18,311 bases of DNA from an uncultured Lachnospiraceae bacterium (GTDB lineage Bacteria > Bacillota > Clostridia > Lachnospirales > Lachnospiraceae), in assembly GCA_902476645.1 (NCBI GenBank), contig CABSEG010000062.1, forward strand, positions 1 to 18,311, written 5' to 3'. This document shows positions 7,889-15,040 of the stretch, one piece after another. The position numbers were made by a program, and so were the translations under genes. The stretch's first letter is position 1. The number at the start of each line of letters is the position of its first letter. The notes beneath the pieces were generated by a model. That model saw only the letters and a program-made list of their open reading frames with translations. It did not search any database and was not told where the DNA came from.

Positions 7889-8343
7889 ATCATCCATCCT
7901 CCTAATCTCATACAATAAACAGCTGCCGCTCCTCCTGCCAGAAACGGTCCCACAGGAAATGCTTCTTTATCTCGTTTTCCCTTGAACCGATTCCACAGGC
8001 AGACCATACAACCATACATCACAAATCCTGTCAGTCCTAAACAGGAAGCAGTCAGGCTTGCCGGAAGTCCCAGTACCAAGCCGGTTGCTCCTGCCAGCTT
8101 GATATCACCGCCGCCCATTCCACCTTCCCTCTTGCAAAATAATGCAACTATGAGGTATGGCACTGCCCCTAAAGCTCCAAGCAGCTGTCCGGGGGCAAAG
8201 TTCAGAAAGGAAAGCAGGGCAATCCCTGCCTGGAATCGGTCCGGAATAATCCGGTACCGAAGATCCCAGGCAGAAACCGCAATAAGCAGCGAGAAAAAAA
8301 GCACTGCCTGTACCGCCTGAAGCAGCGATATCCTGATCTCCAT
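7885..8343 (-). CDS. cpaA: Prepilin peptidase (A24 family, TadV/CpaA-like)
   Basis: With the ATG at 8343 this is a 152-residue polytopic membrane aspartyl protease that would cleave the leader of pilin-like substrates. The two catalytic aspartates are visible: D27 in SAWDLRYRIIPDR and D80 in GMGGGDIKLAG, the family's GxGD signature. The methyltransferase domain and cysteines of long PilD-type enzymes are missing, as in TadV. The frame is open to 8451, but that part would lie over the pilin-like gene. ATG 8343 begins 1 nt after that gene's stop and matches the usual start before the first helix. The stop is coupled to the 27-residue peptide by an ATGA overlap. Confidence 0.88.
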   Translation of the reverse strand: MEIRISLLQAVQAVLFFSLLIAVSAWDLRYRIIPDRFQAGIALLSFLNFAPGQLLGALGAVPYLIVALFCKREGGMGGGDIKLAGATGLVLGLPASLTASCLGLTGFVMYGCMVCLWNRFKGKRDKEAFPVGPFLAGGAAAVYCMRLGGWMI

Positions 8344-8344
8344 A

Positions 8345-8584
8345 TCAACCGCTATAGTCAAACATTTCCTGCACCCTGCGTACCAGTGTAGGAAGTACGG
8401 TATCATTAAACAGTGCATAAAGACCTGCCAGAAGCAGTGCTCCCAGCACAACTGCGATCAGGATCTTAATGGCTGTGTCCACATATCCCTCACCGGATGT
8501 ATCCTGAAGCTTGTTTTTTACATTCCACATATGCATAACCATTGCATTTCGATAATTTACCAGCTGTCTTTTAATATTCTTCAT
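8345..8584 (-). CDS. Flp/DUF6133-like pilin candidate
   Basis: A 79-residue protein with a basic N-terminal leader of about 30 residues, the motif GEGYVD, a long hydrophobic helix (TAIKILIAVVLGALLLAGLYALF) and a short polar tail. This is the size and layout of a type IVb (Flp) prepilin, and the gene sits immediately before the prepilin peptidase gene (1-nt gap). I associate it with DUF6133 from memory. Cleavage at or near the glycines before YVD is predicted by analogy with Flp pilins but not proven. It is the best candidate in this module for the major subunit. A GGAGGAG site precedes the ATG. Confidence 0.75.
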   Translation of the reverse strand: MKNIKRQLVNYRNAMVMHMWNVKNKLQDTSGEGYVDTAIKILIAVVLGALLLAGLYALFNDTVLPTLVRRVQEMFDYSG

Positions 8585-8632
8585 TTGATCTCCTCCATTG
8601 ATTTTCTGTTTTTGTTCTCTGTACCCCTTAAA

Positions 8633-8959
8633 TCAGACCATGTTCTGCCCTGGATTTTGAGGGGGTGCTGTCTGTAAGGTAGATGCCTGTGCCATGGACA
8701 GTGCCTCTCCATAAGCTCCCAATACCGCCTGTTTCAGCTCGTTGCGGAATTCCTCCGTCACAGGAAAACAGATATCCTTGTATCCATCCTGTGTTTTCCG
8801 GCTGGGCATAGACATAAAGAGCCCATCCTTACCTCCCTCGACGATTTTGATTCCCCGGACGGCAAAACATCCGGCGATTGTGGCGGATGCATAGGCTCTG
8901 ATCCCGCCCTGTACTCCTGGTGGATACATAGATGTAATCCGAACGTCTAAATCTGGCAT
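8633..8959 (-). CDS. spoVG: SpoVG family protein
   Basis: A 108-residue protein. The N-terminal 88 or so residues follow the SpoVG fold: DVRITSM, then AYASATIAGCFAVRGIKIVEG, GLFMSMPSRKT, and KDICFPVTEEFRNEL. Chromosomal SpoVG is about 95 residues and binds DNA/RNA as a regulator; the copies carried on clostridial mobile elements are paralogues of unknown target. A short Gln/Pro-rich tail is added here. It has AGGAGG before the ATG and lies 48 bp upstream of the pilin-like gene, as though it heads the Tad-like module. A regulatory role for that module is inference. Confidence 0.9.
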   Translation of the reverse strand: MPDLDVRITSMYPPGVQGGIRAYASATIAGCFAVRGIKIVEGGKDGLFMSMPSRKTQDGYKDICFPVTEEFRNELKQAVLGAYGEALSMAQASTLQTAPPQNPGQNMV

Positions 8960-9035
8960 ACTGATTCTTCCTCCTTTGTTTTTTTCTGCTCATAAACCGT
9001 TCCTTTCTGGATCTATTTCAGTCAAGCAGACAGAC

Positions 9036-9061
9036 AAAACTGCATGCTAAAACTGCATGGT
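9036..9061. repeat. 13-bp tandem duplication over the YodL gene stop codon
   Basis: The bases aaaactgcatg occur at 9036-9046 and again at 9049-9059 with a 13-bp period. The repeat spans the TAG stop of the YodL-domain gene, so the second unit sits just past the coding end. It looks like a small slippage duplication. Confidence 0.6.
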
Positions 9062-9607
9062 GTGTATGAATTCCTCCGCCAGTTGCGACTCTGTAAAATC
9101 AATTCTCTTAAAGTCATAACGATCCACATAAAAAAAGGAACTCCCTGTTTCATCATAGAGTTCCAGCACATCACTAATGGATAGCCCATGACCTGTATAA
9201 CCGGACGGCGGATGATACCGGAATTTATCATAGAGTTCTTCCAGGTCATTGGTGTCAGATGCCCCTTCATAGACTTTGATATAAAAATCCGGCTTGGGGG
9301 AGCCATATTGCTGCTCCATCTGGAAAAGTGCAAGGAACTTCATATGCACATCCACATCTCCTCTCAGTTGCCAGATGCGTACATCTTTTAGCCCCTTTGC
9401 CGATTCCATATCTTGCTGGCTATTTGCCAACCGGTCATAGATCCCGTCCTGCCACTGAATTTTTTGGATATTCCTCTGCTTACGCAGGAAGCTTTCTAAT
9501 GCTTCATTCTGAAACATGGGATCCACTACTGCACATCCTTCCGTCACACGACCTACCCGGTTCCCATAATACCGGATCACTCCATTTTCAATCTGAATCT
9601 GCTTCAT
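9047..9607 (-). CDS. YodL-domain protein
   Basis: A 186-residue soluble protein. The C-terminal half carries a YodL-type domain: VYEGASDTNDLEELYDKF, then HPPSGYTGHGLSISDVLEL and FFYVDRYDFKRI (about residues 110-175). In clostridial mobile elements this domain is recurrent, alone or fused to antirestriction proteins, and its biochemical role is not established. The N-terminal part (IRYYGNRVGRVTEG) is not recognised. The gene is in the accessory operon, 16 bp after the upstream unknown gene and followed by spoVG after about 90 bp. The stop is a TAG lying in a 13-bp tandem duplication. Confidence 0.78.
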   Translation of the reverse strand: MKQIQIENGVIRYYGNRVGRVTEGCAVVDPMFQNEALESFLRKQRNIQKIQWQDGIYDRLANSQQDMESAKGLKDVRIWQLRGDVDVHMKFLALFQMEQQYGSPKPDFYIKVYEGASDTNDLEELYDKFRYHPPSGYTGHGLSISDVLELYDETGSSFFYVDRYDFKRIDFTESQLAEEFIHTMQF

Positions 9608-9623
9608 TTCCCTTCCCTCATTT

Positions 9624-10184
9624 CTAAATCATCTCCATCCCCCCGTCCTTCTGTACCTGTTGAAACTGTTCCAGACTCTGCACATCGGGAAAGATCATCC
9701 TTCCCTCTAACATTTCCAGTACGGCAAAATCATCCCTGTCGCAGATCAAAATCCGATACTGGTAGTCCTTCTGCATCATTACATAGCTCCATACTTCCTC
9801 TGGATTTACCAGCCATACCCCTGACGCATAGCGTCCATCCGGCAGAAAACTGTATCCAGAATATTCAGGGGAATGTCCATGTAAATCCAGCGCCCCAAAT
9901 GGACGGATCTGGGAGAGCTGGAGTCGTTCCTTTTCCCCCAACAGTTCTGGCCGCAGCACACCAACCACATCCCTGTTCCAGCAGTGCCATGCCTCCCCAG
10001 TAGATAGGGAAACCAGATGGGCAATGGAGTGTCTGGGATTTTCTGTTTTCTGGATATTCGTACAGAAAAAAAGCTGCCCTGTGTAATGCTCTGGTAATAC
10101 CTTTGAGGGAAGAACCACCACCCGGTTCTGGATAGATGCCTCCTTTTCTGTCTGCATACAATCCTTTTCTGTGAATTCCTGCAT
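9624..10184 (-). CDS. Conserved-looking hypothetical protein
   Basis: A 186-residue soluble protein, not recognised. Features: a charged N-terminus, PSKVLPEHYTGQLFFC, a middle section with tryptophans (EAWHCWNRDVVGVLRPELLG), LDLHGHSPEYSGYSFLPDG, and a C-terminal part with RILICDRDDFAVLEMLEGR. No membrane segments, no obvious catalytic motif. AGGAGGGG lies 7 nt before the ATG, and the gene starts 4 bp after the AbrB-like stop, so it belongs to the methyltransferase/AbrB transcript. The stop is TAG. Codon use looks like that of its neighbours, so it is probably a genuine element gene. Confidence 0.75.
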   Translation of the reverse strand: MQEFTEKDCMQTEKEASIQNRVVVLPSKVLPEHYTGQLFFCTNIQKTENPRHSIAHLVSLSTGEAWHCWNRDVVGVLRPELLGEKERLQLSQIRPFGALDLHGHSPEYSGYSFLPDGRYASGVWLVNPEEVWSYVMMQKDYQYRILICDRDDFAVLEMLEGRMIFPDVQSLEQFQQVQKDGGMEMI

Positions 10185-10188
10185 GATC

Positions 10189-10467
10189 TTACCCCTCCTT
10201 TTTCTGCAGCAGTCTGCTCAGTTCTCCGATTAGATCCAGTCGGAGGCTGTCCGGCATAAACTGAAATGCAGTACGGACATATGCCTCCACTGCCTCCGGA
10301 GACTGATCTCCCACCTCGATAACCTCTACCTTCCGAACTGTAATTTTTCCACCCGCCATTCCCAGACAAACAATATCCCCATACTCCAGCTTTGCCGCTT
10401 CCCTCATAGATTTTGGAATCAGGACACGTCCCTTTCCATCCACTAAACGATACATCGGTTTACTCAT
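10189..10467 (-). CDS. AbrB/MazE/SpoVT-type DNA-binding protein
   Basis: A 92-residue protein. The N-terminal 50 residues form a clear SpoVT-AbrB swapped-hairpin domain: MYRLVDGKGRVLIPKSMREAAKLEYGD then ITVRKVEVIEV. The C-terminal 40 residues are alpha-helical with a Leu-rich LDLIGELSRLLQKK, probably for oligomerisation. Such proteins are transition-state regulators or antitoxins. No toxin gene follows, so regulator is more likely. The ATG overlaps the stop of the second AbrB-like gene by 4 bp (ATGA). Confidence 0.87.
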   Translation of the reverse strand: MSKPMYRLVDGKGRVLIPKSMREAAKLEYGDIVCLGMAGGKITVRKVEVIEVGDQSPEAVEAYVRTAFQFMPDSLRLDLIGELSRLLQKKEG

Positions 10468-10724
10468 CTGGTCCTTTTCTCCTTTCCCATCAATGCCTCC
10501 ACTTCATTGGGTTCAATCCCCAGTTCATCGAACACCTTCAGATAAGGTTTGCAAACCGTCTGTACCGGAGCCTCAATACCAATCAGAATCACTCCGGGGA
10601 CTGTTTCTATCATCAAATCACAATCAAGCGGAATCCCAGCCGTCAGTAACAGTTCACTAGGCACAGAAAGGACACCGTTTTCCTTTTTTTGCACCATTGT
10701 TTTTCTCTTGTTTTCTGTTCTCAT
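10464..10724 (-). CDS. Small AbrB-like (swapped-hairpin) protein
   Basis: An 86-residue protein. The segment KKENGVLSVPSELLLTAGIPLDCDLMIE followed by GVILIG has the pattern of a degenerate AbrB hairpin (strand, V/IP, short helix, A/G-I-P-x-D-x-D-L). The C-terminal half is a short helical tail. It is fused translationally to both neighbours: ATGA with the methyltransferase stop and ATGA with the next AbrB gene. The two AbrB-type proteins may form a heteromeric regulator; that is inference. Fold assignment is from pattern only. Confidence 0.68.
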   Translation of the reverse strand: MRTENKRKTMVQKKENGVLSVPSELLLTAGIPLDCDLMIETVPGVILIGIEAPVQTVCKPYLKVFDELGIEPNEVEALMGKEKRTR

Positions 10725-11701
10725 AGCACCTCTCTTTCCGGACAGATTTCTTCCCGGATCTCATAATGATCCGTTTCTCCATCTCCCCACATTCCAAATA
10801 GATCCAGCTGTCTTGGTTTTGACCGCTCCCTCTCACCAGGATCATAATTGGTAATAATGACCTCTGGAAACTCACAACCGCCCTCATACCTCTGAGCCAG
10901 GTTATTGATGCGGGTAACAGCTGTAATAAAATATCCTGCATACAGTTCCCGGATGAAATCGCAGTCATTGTAACTGACCATCCACTTCCCCCTGCTCCCT
11001 GTCAGAGTGTCTCGGAGCCGTTTGTGATCCTCTTTTCGGAATACCACTGCATAATGACCTTCCGTCTCATAATAGGGCGGATCGCAATAAAAAAAGGCAC
11101 TATCCCGGTCATACTGCCGAATCAGTGCCTCAAAGTCTTTATTTTCTATTACGGTATCTGCCAGCCTGCGGGATGCCTGCCAAATGGTGTCAAAGCAGTT
11201 TCTCACATCAAACGGACGGCAGCCAAAGGACGTGCAGCCACTTCCATAGCTGTACCGAATTAGTTTAAAAAATGCAGCCGCCCGTTTTACATCGGTTACC
11301 TCTGCATTTTCCAGCAGGATTTTTTTCACTTCCTCATAATCCGGCGGCATCAGATGCTTCTCTGCCAGCTCCAGCTCCTCAATTAAAAATCGGGTATCCG
11401 GTTCCTGCTTTTCAATAAAATTACGGATTACTGTAAATTCATCCCTGCTGTTTAACGGAAGAAATCCGAGTTCCTTAAGGAATGCCCCCGTGCGGTTCTT
11501 GACGCAATAAAACAGATTTGCCAAGTTAGAGTTATAATCATTATAAATCTCCATACACCGGTCATCTGGTGGTTTTCCAAATAGTACCCAACCACCTCCG
11601 CCAAACACCTCAATGTACCGGTCATAACTTGCAGGAAACATCGTGTAAATCAGGCTGCGGAGTGCTTTCTTTCCGCCAACCCATGAAATAAAACTGTTGA
11701 T
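10721..11701 (-). CDS. D12/Dam-class DNA adenine N6-methyltransferase with non-AUG start
   Basis: The first ATG (11641) gives 306 residues with the SAM-binding motif YIEVFGGGGWVLF and the catalytic motif DSAFFYCDPPYYETEGHY (DPPY) of adenine-N6 methyltransferases. That start omits the conserved WxGGK motif of the Dam class, yet the frame upstream encodes NSFISWVGGKKALRSLIYT, ending at an in-frame TAG (11716-11714). Between these there is no ATG, GTG or TTG. An ATC at 11701 lies 8 nt after a perfect AGGAGG and is where homologues, as I recall them, begin. It has no visible restriction partner and is part of an accessory operon with AbrB-like genes, so it is likely a solitary methyltransferase protecting or regulating element DNA. 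Target sequence unknown. Confidence 0.88.
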   Translation of the reverse strand: MNSFISWVGGKKALRSLIYTMFPASYDRYIEVFGGGGWVLFGKPPDDRCMEIYNDYNSNLANLFYCVKNRTGAFLKELGFLPLNSRDEFTVIRNFIEKQEPDTRFLIEELELAEKHLMPPDYEEVKKILLENAEVTDVKRAAAFFKLIRYSYGSGCTSFGCRPFDVRNCFDTIWQASRRLADTVIENKDFEALIRQYDRDSAFFYCDPPYYETEGHYAVVFRKEDHKRLRDTLTGSRGKWMVSYNDCDFIRELYAGYFITAVTRINNLAQRYEGGCEFPEVIITNYDPGERERSKPRQLDLFGMWGDGETDHYEIREEICPEREVL

Positions 11702-11751
11702 TCTGCATCCCTCCTAACATCCACAATACTCATGAAACATATAACTGAGTC

Positions 11752-12039
11752 CTACGAAAATACCGGTGACATCCCAGGTTCAAAGTCCAGCTTCTCTGCC
11801 TGTTCTACTGCCTTTTCCAGTCTTTGGGCTTCCCTATCAAATCGATAAACTGAATTCCCCAACTTCTCCTGTGGGGTCACGGCTTCCTCATTTACAGCTT
11901 CAACCATCGCATTCAGTTCAGTTACGCTTACATTCTCTGTTTCTTTTAGAATAATCGTTTCATGAATCGATGACGGAATCACGATCAAATCTGATCCCAG
12001 CTTTTCTGCAATAAGAGACATCACTTCTTCGTCACACAT
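11752..12039 (-). CDS. C-terminal fragment of the amber-split DUF5688 gene
   Basis: This 95-residue piece (LIAEKLGSDLIVIPSSIHE, then ELNAMVEAVNEEAV and NSVYRFDREA) is the C-terminal third of a DUF5688 protein. It lies in the same frame as the preceding ORF, separated only by one TAG at 12060-12058 and six further codons. The ATG at 12039 has no ribosome binding site, so independent translation is doubtful unless the ribosome reinitiates. It is best read as the broken end of one gene spanning 11752-12744 (330 residues if the TAG were read as an amino acid). No function is known for DUF5688. Confidence 0.65.
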   Translation of the reverse strand: MCDEEVMSLIAEKLGSDLIVIPSSIHETIILKETENVSVTELNAMVEAVNEEAVTPQEKLGNSVYRFDREAQRLEKAVEQAEKLDFEPGMSPVFS

Positions 12040-12057
12040 ATAAACCGCCCCATTGAC

Positions 12058-12744
12058 CTAATTTGAATTCGTCAGAACATACATCATTGCATTGGGATCC
12101 ACATCCTCTAAATATTCCAAACTACCTGCTTTTACATCTCCCAGTTCATCAGAATACATTTTTGCCAGCATATCCTGTAAATCCAAAAAACAAGGAGGAT
12201 TGCTCTGCTTCATGTTTTCCCAGGCATCCTGCTTTAACTGCTCCTCACTGACTCCCAACCACCTCAGCCTGTCATAATTAATAATGGCACTTCCGGCCTT
12301 TTCTCCATCCACCAACACATGAAATCCATAAACCAGTGCCAGATCCTCTCGTATTTCATGAGGACAGCTTGCCAGAAAATCTATATTTTCCTGTGCGTTG
12401 CGGACATAGACGGTCAGACTCTTCTTTATCGTTTCATAATCCCATTCCCTGCTTGAAATGCCATCTATGCTTATCTCTGCTTCCTGGCACTTCTGATAAT
12501 CCTGAGCAATTTTCTGCCACACATCCTCCAGTTTCTTTCCATCCTCAAGTTCCTGATAATAGGATTCCAGATATAAAAGCGGAACGGATGTATAGCTTTT
12601 AGTGCCTGGAAGGTATACTCCCTGCAATTTGATGTTGTTATTTTTTAACACCTCCATGATTTCCACTTTTCTTTCCTGAAAAGATTCCGGAAAAAATCGT
12701 TTTAAATTCTTTTTTGTTAATTTCAAAAATTCTTCATATGTCAT
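12058..12744 (-). CDS. DUF5688 family protein, truncated by in-frame TAG
   Basis: A 228-residue protein beginning MTYEEFLKLTKKNLKRFF, with GVYLPGTKSYTSVPLLYLESYYQELEDGKKLEDVW, then DLALVYGFHVLVDG, and ending at MMYVLTNSN. This is the N-terminal two thirds of DUF5688, a family common in clostridial mobile elements and of unknown function. Known members continue after MYVLTN with an NGA motif and the PSSxHE segment; here these are encoded in the same frame after a TAG stop. The start has AGGAG 8 nt upstream. TAG is an ordinary stop in neighbouring genes (for example those ending at 9624 and 9047), so general stop recoding is unlikely. Confidence 0.78.
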   Translation of the reverse strand: MTYEEFLKLTKKNLKRFFPESFQERKVEIMEVLKNNNIKLQGVYLPGTKSYTSVPLLYLESYYQELEDGKKLEDVWQKIAQDYQKCQEAEISIDGISSREWDYETIKKSLTVYVRNAQENIDFLASCPHEIREDLALVYGFHVLVDGEKAGSAIINYDRLRWLGVSEEQLKQDAWENMKQSNPPCFLDLQDMLAKMYSDELGDVKAGSLEYLEDVDPNAMMYVLTNSN

Positions 12745-12816
12745 TTTCTATTCTCCTTCACACCTCATTCTTATTAGTTTCCTCCATTTGATCATCAAGC
12801 ACGTTCAACGCTTCCC

Positions 12817-14490
12817 TTACTGCATTTTCATTCCCTGTTCTGTGTTCTGCTGTGTCTGTATTGGAAAATCTTCATTACGGGTAATCATTCCGTAGGTTGT
12901 CTGCACACTTTCCAACAGCCCAAGCTGACGTTCCCCATATCCTTGAAAATCAAATGTAGCAAATGCTGGATCATCAATATTGAACTCCAATTCCCGAAAC
13001 AGATACCTTGCATACGAAGCCATGGAATACATCTGTGGATCATAGGAATAACAATCCAGGTTTTCCGCAATCCGAAGAGCCTGTTCCAAGCTATCGCATT
13101 GCTCTAGTTCCAAAGCTGCCTTGAATTTGCAAAGCGTTCTATCATCAGGAAATTCCTGAAGCTGTCTTGCCAGTTCATTCAATGTCTCAATGTCATCTGT
13201 CTGCTTAACGGATAATCCATGCACTGTGCTGATGCTCTCCGTAATGATACAGTCATCAAAAGTTCTCTCGTTTAATCTGTTCAGCGCCCACTGAAACCCC
13301 AAATCTGTAGTTGGAAGTTCCAACCAGGTTCCCTGTTCTTCTGGATATTGAGATCCGACCAGGCGAAGAGAAAAAATCCCTCCGGCCACTCCGTCAATAT
13401 CGGGAAGGTGAATTCCATCATAAATATCTTGATACGAAAGAGCATTCTCAAATACATAACCTTTTGAGGTAAATATGCCCATTTCCTCCTTACGCTGATC
13501 CATCCCCACTCTTTGCGGATCCAATAATTCTCTTATATCCACTTCAAGCATATGGATCCACTCTAATCTGTCTTCCTCTAGGTAGAATTCTCCCAGTTTC
13601 CTGTCATCTATAATGCCTCGGAGGAATTTAAAGCACTCCAGGTTATAACAAAGATTGAGTAACTCTTTTATCCCAACTAGAACATCTATATTTTCTTCCT
13701 GACGCATCTGAATGGCGGCTTCATAAGTTTCTATCTGACTGGAGCCCATATGAGTAACCAGACAAGCTAATACATTGACTTCTTCTAAGGTAACAGACGC
13801 TGCCTTTTCCAATATATTCTTAAGAAAAGATGGCCAGTTCCCCAGAAGTTCAATCCGGTAAGGCTCATTTTCATGAATAAAGGCTCTCATCTTTGCATCC
13901 TTCAAAAAAGCGGGTTCTGCTGGAAGCCTCAGCTTCGCCCCTTGATAACTCCGCTCTGGGAAATATGCTTCTGAATAAATGGCAACATCCAGGGCTGGTT
14001 TTAATGTATGTGCCGTCCCTTTCAAAACCTCTTCCGGACATACAAAGTAATCCAGTCCCTCATTTCCAAGAAAAACCATAAGTTCTCCATCTGGTACCAG
14101 GATCCTTGTCTCTTGCATTTCTCTGATAAAGCCTCCAGCAGCAATCATTCCCCATGTTTCTGCTAAACTCTGAACCTCCTCATGTGTCAGTTTATCCTGT
14201 GAGTCTGCCTGCAGTACACTCCATAATCTTCCCTCATAAGCTTCCAGATCCAGTGATAGGCTAACCGGCTTATGCAGCCTCTTTGCATTATTAAAGTATG
14301 TCATCAATTTCTGATTTCTTTTTCCCAACAATCCTACACCTTCCATATGGTCGCGTATAAAAGACGAATAGTTTTCCATCTCATAAGCGGTCAGATGAAT
14401 ACCTTCCTCTGTACTATTCAGAGAATATATCTCTCCTTCTATGGGGCTGAACAATCGAAGGGTATAAAATTCTCCATCATAATGCTCCAA
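12817..14490 (-). CDS. ardA: Composite antirestriction protein: unnamed module plus two ArdA-like units
   Basis: A protein of about 557 residues built of three parts (numbering from the upstream TTG at 14496). Residues 10-160 are a module also encoded alone by the upstream gene: LRLFSPIEGEIYSL, EAYEGRLWSVLQ, ILVPDGELMVFLGN, EEVLKG. Residues 170-350 resemble ArdA: GAKLRLPAEPAFLKDA, LEEVNVLACLVTHM, ELLNLCYNLECF, LGEFYLEED, GIFTSKGYVF. Residues 373-542 resemble ArdA again: GTWLELPTTD, IETLNELARQLQEFPDD, IAENLDCYSYDPQMYSMASYA, FDFQGYGERQ. ArdA proteins are acidic DNA mimics that block type I restriction enzymes. Starts at 14496 and 14490 are both TTG; 14490 has the better spacing (8 nt) from AGGAGG. 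It overlaps the upstream gene. Confidence 0.75.
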   Translation of the reverse strand: MEHYDGEFYTLRLFSPIEGEIYSLNSTEEGIHLTAYEMENYSSFIRDHMEGVGLLGKRNQKLMTYFNNAKRLHKPVSLSLDLEAYEGRLWSVLQADSQDKLTHEEVQSLAETWGMIAAGGFIREMQETRILVPDGELMVFLGNEGLDYFVCPEEVLKGTAHTLKPALDVAIYSEAYFPERSYQGAKLRLPAEPAFLKDAKMRAFIHENEPYRIELLGNWPSFLKNILEKAASVTLEEVNVLACLVTHMGSSQIETYEAAIQMRQEENIDVLVGIKELLNLCYNLECFKFLRGIIDDRKLGEFYLEEDRLEWIHMLEVDIRELLDPQRVGMDQRKEEMGIFTSKGYVFENALSYQDIYDGIHLPDIDGVAGGIFSLRLVGSQYPEEQGTWLELPTTDLGFQWALNRLNERTFDDCIITESISTVHGLSVKQTDDIETLNELARQLQEFPDDRTLCKFKAALELEQCDSLEQALRIAENLDCYSYDPQMYSMASYARYLFRELEFNIDDPAFATFDFQGYGERQLGLLESVQTTYGMITRNEDFPIQTQQNTEQGMKMQ

Positions 14491-15040
14491 AAACAATCCC
14501 TCCTTTCTGAACGGCTGGTTCCTGCTCTTCTCCTTTCAAACCTTCTTCTGTGGTCAGAAAGAATTCATCTCCACTGTTCCAAAAGCTGACATACAGTTCT
14601 CCCTCTGGAATTTTGATTCCCCGCTGTTCAAATCCTTCTCCCCACCCATCACTTTCCTGACCTTCCCAGTACTCCTTTACTGCTTCAATCTCCCTTTCAG
14701 AAAGCTGGTTATGACTTTCTACTTCCAGAACTCCCCATAGTTCCCCCCGCCAGACTTCCACGGTAGGCTTCATACTGTAAATTTTTTCTTCTAACTTTGG
14801 ATCATCCAGATAGACCGCCAGCCCCCTATCTCCTTCTTCCTCAAGATTTTCCTCTGCAATCCGTTTCAGGATCTCCGTCTCATAGCTGCACAACTCAGCT
14901 GGAAATACCTCCTCTCCGTATTCCTCCAAATTTCCCCAGTCATCTTTTGTATACATGGTAGCTATCAAAGGACTGAAAAACCGAAGTACAGAACGCTCCG
15001 TTGTTTTTTCACTGATGCTGTCCGATTTTACTCCTGTCAA
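14477..15040 (-). CDS. Stand-alone copy of the ArdA-associated N-terminal module
   Basis: A protein of about 187 residues, acidic overall, homologous by eye along its length to residues 10-160 of the next protein: LRFFSPLIATMY, VEVWRGELWGVLEVES, IKIPEGELYVSFWNSGDEFFLTTEEGLKG. The motif GWGEGFEQR is prominent. The frame reaches an ATG at 15076, which would overlap the upstream gene by 68 bp. TTG 15040 has AGGAGG 9 nt before it and reduces the overlap to 32 bp. No catalytic residues are evident. Its co-occurrence and fusion with ArdA units suggest an antirestriction or DNA-mimic role; that is inference. The family name is not known to me. Confidence 0.75.
   Translation of the reverse strand: MTGVKSDSISEKTTERSVLRFFSPLIATMYTKDDWGNLEEYGEEVFPAELCSYETEILKRIAEENLEEEGDRGLAVYLDDPKLEEKIYSMKPTVEVWRGELWGVLEVESHNQLSEREIEAVKEYWEGQESDGWGEGFEQRGIKIPEGELYVSFWNSGDEFFLTTEEGLKGEEQEPAVQKGGIVFGAL

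Noticed and set aside
8345..8451. Upstream start of the prepilin peptidase at 8451
   Set aside because: The added residues (Trp, His, Cys-rich) lie over the pilin-like gene in another frame; ATG 8343 directly after that gene's stop fits the family better.
9806..10369. 187-codon minus-strand frame overlapping the unknown gene and the AbrB gene
   Set aside because: It crosses two well-supported genes in another frame and its translation (Arg, Gly, Ser, Trp-rich) looks random.
12058..12060. Stop-codon recoding (UAG read as amino acid) across the region
   Set aside because: Other well-formed genes in the window end in TAG at sensible positions (9624, 9047, 7805, 6059), so genome-wide recoding is not supported; kept only as a local possibility.
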